Counted from the stretch's first letter, positions 32,651 to 44,938 are shown. The stretch: DNA of 64,000 nt from Kitagawia praeruptora (GCA_037693485.1 CM075344.1:37883501-37947500), one strand, 5' to 3'. Translations and numbers: made by a program. The notes: a model not told the origin generated them from the letters alone.

Positions 32651-35070
32651 TTTGAGAAGGAAAACATCGGGTAAAAAGGTTGGATGGCTCTTCAACTAGA
32701 TATGAGTAAAGCGTACGATCGTGTAGAATGGAATTATCTCAAGGCAGTTCTTCAAAAGATGGGTTTCGATGACAATGTTGTTTCTTTACTTATGAAGTGT
32801 GTAACATCTGCCAGGTATCAAATCACTCATGCAGGGAGAGAGTTTGGCAATATTTTCCCGGAACGTGGATTACGGCAAGGTGATCCCCTGTCTTCATATT
32901 TATTTCTTATTTGTATTGAGGGATTTACATCTCTTATCAAGAAATATGAAAGTCGATGTTTATTAAGGGGGATTCAAGTGGCTAGAGAAGCTCCTACTAT
33001 ATCTCATATGTTCTTTGCGGACCATTGTTACATCTTTGGGAAAGCTGACAAGGAAAAGGCAACTCGTATCACACACTTGTTGAATGTATTCGAGAGAGCC
33101 TCAGGGCAGAAGATAAATGTGGACAAATCAAATGTGTTCTTCAGTAGAAATGTTAATGATGAAACAAAGCAGGAGGTGTGTGAAGTGTTACGGTTTCGTG
33201 AGACAGACAACAACAGCCATTACCTGGGTTTACCTAACATAATTGGGAGGAATAAATCGGTAATGTTGGGATATCTGAAGGATCGAATCCAAAACAGAGT
33301 TAGAAGTTGGGATGGTAAAATTATTACCAAGGCAGGCAAGGAGATACTCATAAAATTAGTAGCTCAGTGTGTTCCTAATTACGCGATGAATGTTTTCCTT
33401 CTCCCACTCGAGCTTTGTCGAGAGATGGAGAGTATAATGTGTAGGTTTTGGTGGCGTAAATCTAGGAAAGATAGAGGGATACATTGGATGTGTTGGGACA
33501 GAATGTGTGTTCCAAAGATGAAGGGTGGATTAGGATTCAGGCACGTACATGATTTTAATGTTGCACTGTTGGGAAAGTAAGGATGGCACCTTATGTGTAA
33601 TCCAGAAAGTTTGGTGGCCAGGGTCTATAAAGCAAGGTATTATCCTCTATCTTCTTTTCTGGAAGCTACTATGGGTAGTAACCCCAATATTTCATCTGGA
33701 GAAGCTTAATGGCAGCCCAGGGTATGTTGAAGCAGGGTACTTTATGCAGAATTGGGTCTGGGGACTCTATAAACATTATGTCTGATCCATGGCTTCCAAA
33801 TTCGGGAAACCCCTTCGTTGTAACTGAGAATGTTGCTTTACAAAACAAAATAGTGTCTTCGTTAATGGTCATAGGTGAGAATCGGTGGGATGCAGGTTTG
33901 ATATATAATATGTTCGATGCTAGGGATGCTAATCTCATTCTATCTATACCATTAAATCACACTGAGGCTGATCATAGATACTGGAAAAAAGAAAAGCTAG
34001 GATTTTATTCAGTTAAATCAGCTTATGTAGCAATTCAAGAAAGCAAAGCAATGCAGAACTCTAATGAGAGCCATAGAGTTTGGAGAAGAATGTGGAATAT
34101 TAAAGTTCCACCTAAGGTGAAGCATCTGGTTTGGAGGGCAGCGACAGAGTGTCTACCAACTAAAGTACAACTGCGACAAAAACAGGTGAACATGAATCCA
34201 TTATGTCCTATGTGTAACAATGAACCTGAGTCAATTCATCATATTCTTTTACAGTGTACTTTTGCTGTTTCATGCTGGTAACAGTTTGTAATTAATGACA
34301 GCCCAGAACAGTATGGGTCATTTATGGCATGGCTTTCAAATGAGTTCGATAATTGGGATACGGAGAGAAGAAATATGGTAGCCATGATTTGCTGGGCGAT
34401 TTGGAGATGCAGAAATGAACTAGTTTGGAATCAGCGAGGTATGAAGGTTATCGAGGTCGTAGAATCAGCAAAGGTGGTCCTTAATCAGTGGAGATGTGCT
34501 CAAGACAATACTTTTGATCACTATTTGGGTTTGATGAACCCAATAGATGGTGATGAGCATTGGGTCTGTCCAACAGGTAATATGATTAAGGTTAATTCAG
34601 ATGCTGTGATTTTTGAAGCCCTTAATTGCTTTAGCTATGCTTTTGTGGTTCGTGATTCTGCTGGGAGATTGGTAGAAACTAGATCGAAGTGTTGCCCAGG
34701 TCAGGTAAGTCCAGAAGTTGCAGAAGCAATGGGCATTAGGGAGGTACTAAGTTGGATCAAGGAACAAGGTCGAGAGGATGTGACTATCGAAACAGATTGC
34801 ATTGTTGCTATTCAAGAAATTCGTAGTGATTGTCCTTTGCTGTCATATTTTGGCAGAATAATTAAGGATTGTAAGAATTTAATGGCAGAATTAAAGAATA
34901 GGAGAGTGAAAATTAAGTTTGTAAAACGGTCTATGAACCACGTAGCTCACTACTTAGCAAGGTATAGTAGCTCTTTAGCTGATCGTATTTGGAGGGTGAG
35001 TGATGTTCACTCATGTATTGGCGAACGACTTGATTAATTAATGAATCTTTTTCTTTGGCAAAAAAAAAAT
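32651..35070 (+). mobile_element. LINE C, 5'-truncated, plus strand
   Basis: It begins within RT and runs to an A9 tract at 35061-35069. The RT part (32684-33580) has LDMSKAYDRVEW, ERGLRQGDPLSSYLFLI and FADHCYIF, where the second catalytic Asp of FADD is replaced by His. The zinc-binding domain (33709-34281) has VWRRMWNIKVPPKVKHLVWR and CPMCNNEPESIHHILLQC. RNase H (34324-35037) has IKVNSDAVIFEAL, ETDCIVAIQEI and FVKRSMNHVAHYLAR. A stop at about 33578, a frame break near 33700 and a TAA at about 34279 separate the blocks. It shares its family with LINE A and sits head to head with LINE B. Confidence 0.88.
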
Positions 35071-35387
35071 TTAACTTAATATCATGATTCCAGTTTTTTA
35101 AACCAAGCCCAACCAAGTGATCTCTCTTGATGCAAATAGCCACATTTATATACCTAGCATCAAACAGAAAATGTAGCCACATATACCAACATCATAATTC
35201 GTTTCATTTTGAATATATTAAAAAAAAAAAAAAGACCACAGATTTCTTAAGATAAGGAAATAGGATAAATTGTGCATTGTACATTGATAATTGTCGCTTT
35301 ATGCATTGAATATTACAATCTGAAATAGAATATGTAGCGTATATACTGCTAATATATACGTTCTCGTATGTATAATACAATTAATAT
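35071..35387. other. AT-rich stretch, no gene seen
   Basis: Short AT-rich interval after LINE C with an A run at 35221-35234. No coding or repeat structure recognised. Confidence 0.5.
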
Positions 35388-35653
35388 CATGGTTGTAAAA
35401 ATTGATAATCGGTATAAATCGACTGAGTATCGATTTAAGATTAACCGGGTAATCGGAGATTAATCAGAAAGATTAATCGGAACACTAATCAAATATTACG
35501 ATAATATTTAATATATTAGTCTAATTTACAATTAAACATATCATTTTTAATAAATTCACAGGATTAATCGATTTCAAAAATCGAATCAATTGGTTAACAT
35601 ATAAAGAATGAATCGGGAATTAATCAACTAAATCGGAAATTTTTAGAACCATG
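35388..35653. mobile_element. MITE with CATGGTTNTAAAAATT termini
   Basis: The 266-bp segment starts CATGGTTGTAAAAATTGA and, inverted, ends CATGGTTCTAAAAATTTC. The interior is rich in GATTAATCGG-type repeats. TAATAT occurs close to both sides, but an exact target duplication is not certain, so the superfamily is open (hAT is possible). Confidence 0.6.
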
Positions 35654-35900
35654 GCTAATATACTTTTCGTATACTCTTCAATTTTCGTTCAATTATGTGA
35701 TTCGCACTTGTATATTTATTAAAATTCGCTCGAAGTAGCTGGAGGTCACACCACTTAACCACTACAAACAAATTGAATTACTATGCCATAGTCCGGCCTG
35801 GACTTAATTAAGCCCATACTGTTGAAAGATGCCCAAGTAGAGTAGTGTTCCAACGTAGGCCTGCTTTTAAGGTGAAATGCAAGGCTAGTAAGATAAAATG

Positions 35901-36339
35901 GGGCATTGGTCCTTTCTATCACTTTTCCAACAAAAATGGCCCCAAATATCACAATTCAAAAACTTGGCCCCAAATATCACTCCAAGACATAGTTTAATAT
36001 AGCGTTTTCATTTTTTTTTTGCATAAACGCTACTTCGTGTAGCGTTTCCCCCAAAACACCACTTTAAACTGTGTCTTCTCTCTCCAAAACACAACTTCAT
36101 TTAGCGTCTTCCCCAAAACACCACTTTAAACTGTGTTTTATCCCTCCAAAACGCTAAACGCATTAGCGTTTCTTTAAAAAAAAATTAAAAAAATAAAAAA
36201 CGCTACACGAAGTAGCGTTTTTCCCGAAAAATTGAATGCTAAACGATACTGTGTCTTGGAATGATATTTGGGACCAACTTTTTGAGTTGTGATATTGGGG
36301 CCATTTGTGTTGGAATTGTGACATTAAGGGCCTTTTCTC
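35901..36339. mobile_element. Mutator-type MITE with 9-bp target duplication
   Basis: GATAAAATG at 35892-35900 and 36340-36348 flanks a 439-bp element whose roughly 95-bp arms are imperfect inverted repeats (left ATGGCCCCAAATATCACAAT, right inverted ATGGCCCCAATATCACAACT). The interior has repeated inverted CGCTACTTCGTGTAGCGTTT blocks. It shares arm motifs with the element at 6640-8628. Confidence 0.85.
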
Positions 36340-36461
36340 GATAAAATGTAATTTAGAACTGCCCAGACCATATGTTTTTCCAATATGAAATGAATCACAA
36401 ATCACAATATTGGTGTTTACTCCCGTGAATATTGCAAGTTTTATAGAATGCAATGATTTAT

Positions 36462-36835
36462 GAGTCAATTACACAGTGGTGGCTATACTTTATACCGATT
36501 TTCAAAAAAATGGTCGATCTTTCAAATTCTCAAATTAGTGGCCAACGTTTCACTTTGTCTTTCAAAACAGTGGCCAGTCTTTCAATTTCTTAAATTAGTG
36601 GCCAACATTTCACTCCACGTTTTTAAAAAGTGGCAACTTTAGAGATAATTAATCTACTATTAGCCACTTTTTTGAAAGGCGGAGTGAAAGATTAGCCACT
36701 AACTTGAGAAATTGAAAGACTGACCATTGTTTTGAAAAACAAAGTGAAAGATTGGCTACTAATTTGAGAAATTGAAAGACTGACCACCTTTTTTAAAATC
36801 GGTATAAAGTAAAGCCACCACTCTGTAATTTACTC
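36462..36835. mobile_element. foldback Mutator-type MITE with 9-bp target duplication
   Basis: ATGATTTAT at 36453-36461 and 36836-36844 flanks a 374-bp element whose two halves are inverted copies (GAGTCAATTACACAGTGGTG against GAGTAAATTACAGAGTGGTG), leaving only a short loop near 36640. Each arm holds two tandem versions of GGCCAGTCTTTCAATTTC. Confidence 0.88.
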
Positions 36836-37224
36836 ATGATTTATTTATAATTTCAAGTTGGAATTGTCTTGAATAATTTATTTATTTTTACTTCAATGTA
36901 GCTTAGTATATGCGAGTGGAGTATAGTTTCGAGTCCGAATTTAATTACTCCATTTTATTGGCTCAAAATGCAACTATTCTGTTATCGTCTTTTGGTATCG
37001 TCTTTTGGTATTGTTTTTTCTGTTTTTTTTTGTCTTGGTTCTGTTTTTTTTTTTTTGTCTTTTGTTTTCTGGTTTTGCAGTTGCAGGAAGCTTGGTCAGG
37101 TGTCATTTTAGTGTGTCCATGTAGGTAAGTCCCATGTGATCAAAGCCATGAGGTCAGGTATGACTGCGATCTTTACCAAAAATTTAAGAAGCCTTTGTAA
37201 ATATCGCACACTATTTTCTGTTGT

Positions 37225-37318
37225 GCACTAAGTTGGGGTCTTCACGGAAAGTCGGAAACAGCCTTCTGCGTACGTCTCACCCTCCCCAGACCCTGCTATG
37301 TGCGGGATATACTAGGTA
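37225..37318 (+). mobile_element. SINE 3' fragment
   Basis: GGAAACAGCCTTCTGCGTAC, CTCACCCTCCCCAGACCCTG and GGGATATACTAGGTATG match, from memory, the conserved 3' part of a SINE family widespread in dicots. The tRNA-like 5' half is not clearly recognisable here. Confidence 0.55.
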
Positions 37319-37362
37319 TGTTTGGTTTAGTTTTTGGTTTTTATTTCTGAGTATGACCTCAT

Positions 37363-37644
37363 ATGCTGAACTTGCGTAATCGTTGGTTTATGTTTGTCAA
37401 GCAAGGGAACAAAGTAGCTGACTATCTAGTTCTCGATCTCCTGATGGTAATATTAGGTCCCAGTTTACAAATTTGCATGATCATACCTGAGGTTTTCGAA
37501 TGTAGAATGTTCGAATTCAATACATTCCTTAAACCTGGACGAATAACTCATAATATTAACAAATTCTCTACTGGATACCAGAAGACTAGGAAGAAACAGA
37601 GGAACAATTGCGTCAATGCTTCCGGGAATGAGACATTTTATTAA
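37363..37644 (+). pseudogene. LINE RNase H tail fragment
   Basis: The open frame contains NRWFMFVKQGNKVADYL followed by GPSLQICMIIPEVFE, the usual end of a plant LINE RNase H. The rest of the frame is not recognisable and no catalytic residues are present. It directly follows the SINE fragment and is a degraded remnant. Confidence 0.45.
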
Positions 37645-37781
37645 GATAAGTATTTGTATTTACATCATAATTAGATTAGAGCTCTTATTAACACGAAACG
37701 AATAAACTGATGCATGCTTACTGATGGATGAAAACTACATATCTACAATAATGAATTGCAGCAGATTATAAGACTAACTTC

Positions 37782-38161
37782 TTAATATAAGTTCATGTTT
37801 TTTAACTGGTGCACAAGCATTTTATCTAGGTAATTGGATGCAGCTGCTGGTTCTGGTGCCGGTGATGCAAAAAATCGCGTAGCTTCGAGTGCTCTTCTCG
37901 GCAACAATCTGTTGTTCAACCCTTTTGCTTGAACACCTGATTTAAATTGTTGACAAACTTTAATCTACTAGAGACTTTTACTATCAAACATTCAAAATAC
38001 TCGATCAACATGTCACATATGCATTATCATTTTCTATTTTGTTAGTACGTACCATTTACTTCCAAGAGTTTCGCGGATGCAGACATGCGGATAAGTGTCG
38101 GAGTGATCACCGTGAGGAGAGCCCAGAAGAATAAGATCAGAACATAACTTCTTCCATTCAT
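37782..38161 (-). CDS. small secreted peptide precursor, function unknown
   Basis: Two exons, 38161-38053 and 37936-37782, join through a GT-AG intron of 116 bp (donor GTACGTAC, acceptor AAATCAG) in consistent phase and give an 87-residue protein. The N-terminus is a typical signal peptide: a short basic start (MNGRS), then a hydrophobic core (YVLILFFWALLTVI). The middle is basic (AKGLNNRLLPRRALEATR) and includes a dibasic site. Then comes a proline/alanine-rich block (FFASPAPEPAAASNY), as in many plant peptide-hormone precursors, and the protein ends HQLKNMNLY. I do not recognise the family. The start was chosen because it opens the signal peptide. The exons are too short to show up as long open frames, so this gene is easily missed. 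Transcription is unproven. Confidence 0.6.
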
Positions 38162-39367
38162 TTGCTTAACAATAATATGAATATTCTTCTTTCAAGCTAT
38201 CTTATAGGGTTCTGATTTGCAGTGTTGATTGGTTGGTGGTAGGAGAAGATGCCTTAACTTCTTAGCTGGCTTAATATTAAAAGCCGATTGCAAAACTCTA
38301 AGGTAAAAAACTAATAAGGTAGTCTGAACTACCAAATAATTAAATTTCTAATAATATACTTCAAGACAGATTGTTGTGAAGATTATTGCATTCTTCATTT
38401 GGTAAACCACAGATAGTCAGCCGTCACACATTCATAAGTTTACTGAACACTCAGTGTCTTGTTATCATTTACGCGATTGTGGACAGAACTCGAACCCTCG
38501 ACCCCTTAACAAAATAAGTATATACTGGAGTACACTAAATAGGTTTTCACTGGATTACAACAGCACAGATAAGACAGAATTTTACCTGATGAAATCCACC
38601 TGAAATTTGGCATTTCTTAACGTATCAATTTTAGTTATACCCGACGAGATTGTACAGAGTATCGTTTCATGTTATGGTCCATGTACATTGTACACTGTAT
38701 TAAGTAATGTTATCATGCTTTGCGGGGGTTGGAATAATGGTTGTTATAGTAATAAACAATATCTTGTTCAGTGTAATCACTCACTCATAAAGATATTCAA
38801 TATATCTAACTGGCAGAATATTCTGTTCGATGCAACTTAAACAAATCCGTGAATCATAACCTGACTGGTTAAAAACATATACACACTACACAGTATGATG
38901 CAGAATATAGAGAATCATTTTCTGACTACTAAGACTATAGCTTTTGCGTCCACATCCCCAGGATTGCAGAAATAGCCAGAATTGCAGAAATAAGATTTCG
39001 AATGGAAAAACTTGACAATTAATATCACTTATGAACTATACGCAAAGGTGTAACTACTTTGTTAGGCATGTTTCCACAGCTCCCTATATACACACATAGC
39101 CACATATCCGAACAAGATCAGTTCATAAGACTAGGAAATACCATATAAGATGGGACTAACAAAAGGAGTCATCAACTTCGATTATCCAGCTTACAATAGC
39201 TTCTGTTTTAAAGAACTAAGAAATCTGCAAGATACTTGTTTAATTAGCTACAAGGAAACATTTAGAATATAAAACATATGTTCAAGCTGACAATCTAATC
39301 CCAAGACTAAGAGTTGTGTGTATCAATCCTATGAGGTTCCCAACCAGTCAGAAAACTATGTTCAACT
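38162..39367. other. intergenic, no gene seen
   Basis: AT-rich sequence between the secreted-peptide gene and the 3' end of RER1. The right-hand part should include the RER1 3' UTR, and the left part the promoter of the peptide gene. No repeats with clear ends were recognised. Confidence 0.5.
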
Positions 39368-41221
39368 TCAGTCCCTTGGTGAGCTCGTACCACTCTTCTT
39401 CCCCGTATATGTCTGCCATAACAAAAAAAAAAAAGTGGAATACATGTCAAACACGTCATTCTCAAGACTTTGACAAAAAATTAATGGGTACCGACCCTCA
39501 ACAGAATCTTAATTATTAAACTGGAACTGAGTAAGGGTACAATTCCACTCAGATGACGAAAATTCGACTAAACAAGCTCTCACCTGCTTTCCTATGTTGA
39601 GCGGGACATACTTGTATTTAATCATGTGCATGATTTGACGCTTCATTGTGAGAACAAATAGAACAATCCAGTAGCAGAGCAGTATAGGCCAGAAAACAGG
39701 GACATCAAACAATGAAAAGAAAGTCATCAAAAAGGCTACACAGAAAGCCTTGGTGATTGCATACCTGAAATTAAATCAAAGCAACGGCTGTTGTCAGGAA
39801 AATACATAAGATCACTTTTCTTATGAATGAGGCTACAGAAATTTAAAAATTGCTGAGGTTATAATTCTGCTTATAGCTCGACACTCGTGTTATTCATCAA
39901 ATTCTCTGCCTAAATTATCACATTGCAGCAAAACCAAAAGTTTCACACCCTAGGCTTTGGTCTCCCTAACTCCCTTAATTTCTAAAAGAATGTGACAGCT
40001 AAATTTGAACTAAACAACCATTGGACAAGTGATTTAAGGAACAAATTTAGGAAGCAATAAATCTCTTTGACCTCCTCTGGCCGGACAAGGAAAGAATTCG
40101 GTAAGAATATTAAAGTTGAAACGATTTGCTTCTTGTTGTTAAAGAAGAACCACCAGAACTTTCTTTTGTTTTTTTTGTAGCATTTTAAATCCACCTTACT
40201 GACGAAAATAGTGCCTAACGTAGAACTTGTTGAATTAAAATTTACAAAATAATCGAAGGGGTCATTTAACTAGAGGCAAACTCATTAACCTAGTTAATAA
40301 AGTACAGATGCAAAAGAAAAAAGATGTATTAATGTCCTCAAAGATCGATATCATTAAGCTATAGTCTATAAATAAGACTTCAAAGTTTGAAAATAAGATG
40401 ATCATCTATTACAGTGTGCCAAGGGAATAAGGGACTGTATCTACATCAGACTTGCTTTGGCAATTAACTGTCAGATGACTTCTATACATTAAATTACAAT
40501 AAAAATACTTATATAGATCAAATCTAAATTAATAAAATGAAAATTGGTAGAAAAAACTAATAATTGTAAGCCTAGATGAACAAGAAGCAAGCTGTTGGAA
40601 GATATTATATGTGAAGCTGATACTGAAAATAGTTATATCCGATATAGATCATAGATGATAAAACGTAGCTAGGAAAATTACATTCTGTTTGCAAACATGA
40701 ATATTGAACATATTAACTGGAGTATTTCATTTATGCCTTTGAATATATAAATCAACTCTTTTCTTTTAAGCATATCAGCTCGTACTAACTTATATAGTGA
40801 AGCAAAAGTAACACCAAAACTTTGAATTATAATGCAGAGGACAAGTAATGATAGACATATGAAATTCTAACCAGAACTTGAACTCGGGAAGCCTACGAAT
40901 GAAAGGCCTAAACTCATCAGATTCCTTTGTTGGCAACTCAGCCCCATCCAAAGCTTCCAATTCGGGATCAACTTTAGGTGAAAGAAACCCAATCAACAGA
41001 TTCAGAATATAGATTCCAAGCGCATAAGTGACAATGTAGAACCCTTGAAGTATATAAACCCGCAAGAGATATACAACCACAACAGCAAGAGTTCCTAGCC
41101 ACCTATGGACCGGAAGAGGAGTGGACTTATCCAAATAATACTGAAACACCTTTGAGAAATCATTTCTCAACGTAGCTAGCGGTGCCAACGGTGAGGAACC
41201 TTCACCCAACACTCCCTCCAT
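39368..41221 (-). CDS. RER1: RER1, Golgi-to-ER retrieval receptor
   Basis: RER1 is a small four-span Golgi membrane protein that returns escaped ER membrane proteins by binding their transmembrane segments. Three coding exons (41221-40872, 39764-39584, 39412-39368) give 191 residues, the usual plant length. Exon 1 has the family signature around FSKVFQYYLDKSTP and RWLGTLAVVVVYLLRVY, the second membrane span (ITYALGIYILNLLIGFLSP-like) and EFRPFIRRLPEFKFW. Exon 2 has FFSLFDVPVFWPILLCYW and MKRQIMHMIKYKYVP. Exon 3 is the short tail TYTGKKSGTSSPRD. All splice phases join. A non-coding 5' exon ends at about 41699 (GCAG/GTAAAT) with its acceptor TTGCAG at about 41247, a 5' UTR intron. No defects. 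Confidence 0.96.
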
Positions 41222-41749
41222 GAAACAAAGCTTTAACCTAATTCTGCAAAACCATCACAATTCACAATGAAACTGAAAAATTCAAAGTGCCTATACAGAG
41301 TACTGCAACAAGACAGCATATGATCACACAAAATCAAATTCCAATATGTTAATAGCTTTGATAACTAAGCTTAATAACAATTCCTTCAAGTAACTTGACA
41401 CATTAAATAATACTCAAAAAATTAATGACATCCATAATTAATATTTAATTTTGATGCCACCATTATCAATACGATTAATTTTAACCATGATCAATTAATA
41501 AATTTTCCCCAACACTCTTAATTGAATCCATACTGGATTCAAAAGAAGACAGCCAATAATCAAACAATTACTTAAAAGAAGAGGCCAACACTTGTATACA
41601 CACATAAATGTACATAACTTTTGTGAAATCTAACAAGATTTACAGACATGGAAAGCAAATCTAAAGCGTGTGCATGCATATGGATAGTAAATTTACCTGC
41701 GAGCGTGACGTTAGGGTTCTGATCGGAGAATGTAAGCAATGCTTCAACG

Positions 41750-42262
41750 AGATCAATTCTATTACGTGTCTACGTTTCTCCTGCTCCAAATATATGTTGC
41801 CATCATAATAAAATATAAATAAATGGAAACACCAAATTTTGTTGTCGTTTATTTTCAGTAAAATTATTAAATCATATGTTCTGTTTGTGCATACTACTTT
41901 AGTCTTTTTTGTTACACTTTTTTTTGTGTGGGGAATGATAAAATTTCATTCATGAAGATGATATATTTTATCTAGTCGAAAGATATGCTTAACCAATTTA
42001 TGGATCTAACCACCAATTAGAAAGAGATTTCCTCGAAGTTTAGATAATATCACTTTTATATCCACCACGTTAAAAAATCCCACAAGAGCAAAACCTATAG
42101 GAAAAAAAACTCAAGTTCTTGATTCTTCGGCTTGATTCTTCCACAATGGTAATCCATAATATCGCCATCATCCATCTTCTCACTAGCTTCTACCCACCAA
42201 AAAGGTATCTTGTTGATTCTCCTAAAATCCAAAATTCTGTCATCATCCATCTTCTCTTTATA
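41750..42262. other. RER1 upstream region, no gene seen
   Basis: This is the promoter side of RER1. It is AT-rich, with open frames of fewer than 70 codons and no recognised protein. Confidence 0.4.
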
Positions 42263-42472
42263 CTCCCTCCGTCCCATTTTTATTGTCCATCTATCAAAAT
42301 CCACCTTTTATTCAATCATGTCAATTAAACTCATAGTTACCAAATAATTGTATTGTTTTTTATAAAAGTTAACATAATTAACACATAATATACCTTATTA
42401 ATCAAATGTGGACAATTATTTTGGGACAAAGAAAATAGGAAATAGTGGACAATAAAAGTGGGACGGAGGGAG
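42263..42472. mobile_element. Stowaway MITE
   Basis: The 210-bp element has near-perfect inverted termini, CTCCCTCCGTCCCATTTTTA against CTCCCTCCGTCCCACTTTTA, and TA at 42261-42262 and 42473-42474. Confidence 0.95.
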
Positions 42473-43002
42473 TACTTCTTTCCACCCACGGAAACTGAAA
42501 ATATCAACACAACAGATAAAAGTATAAAATTATGTCGACCATTAATCGAATATACATTTAATAATTATTATACTCAGTATACATAATAAAGTTAGTTTTA
42601 TATATCTTACCAAAGGATCCCCTATGGTTAGACATATAAAATATCGATTTCTCATAAAAGATCTACTATAAAGTCATCTAAAATGAAAATAGTTTCGTCA
42701 ACTGACAACAGATTACAAAAAACCAATAAATGTCCCAAAAACCTCAAAAATATGATACAACCTTTATAGGCACAATATATAAAATAACAGAATACTTCTG
42801 TCAAAATTGTTACACTTTTTTAGTTACTTTAAATTTAGTATACTTCTGTCAAAATACGGCTCTACTTGGATAATATTAATAAAAATAAAAATTTAAAGAC
42901 TTGTAGGGTAAGTTTGTTATGTATAAATAATGTTAAAAAATATTGAACTTCTTATCACAGTATTATTCATATATTTTTTTCTATATATTAGCGTGTAAGT
43001 AA
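42473..43002. other. AT-rich spacer, no gene seen
   Basis: AT-rich sequence between two transposons, without coding signal or recognisable repeat. Confidence 0.5.
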
Positions 43003-44300
43003 GGGATGTGTGTCCTGAATACCCATTTTTTATTATTTCAAGTCCAAACTACCCAATTCGCATGAACAGTGCCCTAAATACCCACGGGATACGCCTATGA
43101 TAGAGGAGTATCCCGGGTCACGCCCGCGTATGAGACCCAACCCGTAGTTTACGCTAACAGTAGAATCACAAGATCAAAAGATACGCTACTCCAAATAGTG
43201 CATCATAAAATACGTTACTCCAGAATGCGTATCCTTCTTATGTCAGAGAATTGAAGCTACTCTGGGCGATCCATGGCGATTCGCCGACGTTTTTTTGGCA
43301 AAACATTCGTTCTCTCTGTTCTCCCTCTCACGATAGTTTCCGTTCATGTTAAATACATTGTTATGCCATAATTTTGGCATCTCTAATAATCTCCCAAATT
43401 TCTAATGTTTATTAATTATTAATTCTGATTAATAATTATTTCTTAATCGCTAAGTTTTATCCTCTCTCTGAAATGAGGAAAGAATCAATCTCAATCAATC
43501 AATAACGGAAATTATCCCCAAACGATATTCTTCAAATCAGGAAGATATCACAACGATAAGATTAAATCAGATAAAATCAGTAATCATCCAGATTAACGAA
43601 GTTTATGCCTAAAGTCTCTAAGGGATAGACACAAATCAATTTCACAGAACTACGTGGGCTTGATCCTATATAAACATAGGTACGTAGGCATCTTGGCATG
43701 AAGGATCCGATACATAGATGACAAAGGATCCGATACATAGATGACAAAGGATCCGATATGTGGCGACCGATACCCGAGACAAATCGAGAAACTTGCCAAG
43801 TCCAGTCCCTCTTTTTTCATAAACCCTACATCCCCTAAAACAGTCACATTCATACAAATCGCTCTATTATTTCAGCACACCTCCAATTTCGAAATAGATT
43901 CGTAATGCAACGATCTACAATCCTATGTCAAACTTAAACAATTTCTAATGGCGGATTTTAAACCTCCAATTTGAACCTAAGCTACGACGGCGACAGTTTT
44001 CCGACGACCATCTACACGCCCCTGCGGGGCCAGAGGAGACATAAGAATACGGGAAGATGAAGGAGACAAGATGGACATGATGATGTAGTGCTGTGGTGGA
44101 GTGTTGGTGACCGGATAAGAATACGAAGCCGACGGAGAGAATGGCGAAAACGGAGAAAGATCAAACGGAGAGAGAAGCGCTACAGTGCTTGGGATACGCC
44201 TCTCCTAATGGCGTATCCCGTGGTTATTTAGGGCAATGTTTCCGAAAATGGGTATTTCGGGCAATGGGTATCAGAAAAATGGGTATTTTAGGCATTTTTC
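43003..44300. mobile_element. Mutator-like non-autonomous element, 1.3 kb
   Basis: GTAAGTAA at 42995-43002 and 44301-44308 flanks the element (one further position mismatches, so 8 or 9 bp). The arms share AATACCCATTTTT and GCCCTAAATAACCACGGGAT (left version GCCCTAAATACCCACGGGAT), with inverted GGGATACGCC/GGCGTATCCC blocks just inside. The interior has no transposase. A short threefold repeat, GATCCGATACATAGATGACA, lies at 43706-43757. Confidence 0.75.
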
Positions 44301-44459
44301 GTAAGTAATTCATTTCGGCTAAAATATATAATCGAGTTAAAAAACTGAGTTGAAAAAGTGTAATCAAAATAACATATAAAATCTGAATTGGCCAAATTAA
44401 AATAAAATTTTGTCAGATAATTTTTTTAACATACTCAAAAAATAAATTTTAGATCCATG

Positions 44460-44870
44460 CAGGGGCGGAACTAGGGGCCTAGCCCGGGCGCTAGCCCCGG
44501 CTGAACCGAAAAAATCAAGTAATTTTTTTTTTGCCTCGGAAATTTTCCGGATGATGACCTGATTGTGCTTTGTTCTTGACATCAAAACTATAGTCCAGGT
44601 AGTAAAAATAAGTCACAAGCTCAACAGTCTCATCCCACTCTCACTCTATGTTTTCTTTCGATTGTTTCTTGACATCAAAACTATAGTCCAAGTAGTAAAA
44701 ATAAGTCATTTATAGTCCAAATAGTAAAAATAAGTCATTTATAGTGGCAACATTGTCGGATCCAGAAAATTTTTTCATCGATGACAACAGTGCCGGATCC
44801 AGAAATTTTTTCGCCAATGGCACTAAGCTATTTGAACCCCGGCTAGATTCAGGTTCCGGTTCCGCCACTG
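44460..44870. mobile_element. hAT-type MITE with 8-bp target duplication
   Basis: GATCCATG at 44452-44459 and 44871-44878 flanks a 411-bp element with termini CAGGGGCGGAAC and CAGTGGCGGAAC. Inside, AACTATAGTCCAGGTAGTAA-type units recur three times around 44587-44735, and two GTGCCGGATCCAGAAA-like units lie near 44755 and 44792. Confidence 0.92.
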
Positions 44871-44938
44871 GATCCATGTGATTGTATCAAATTGGTTGAG
44901 TAAAAAAAAAAAGTCAACACTCTAGCCGTCTCCACAAC

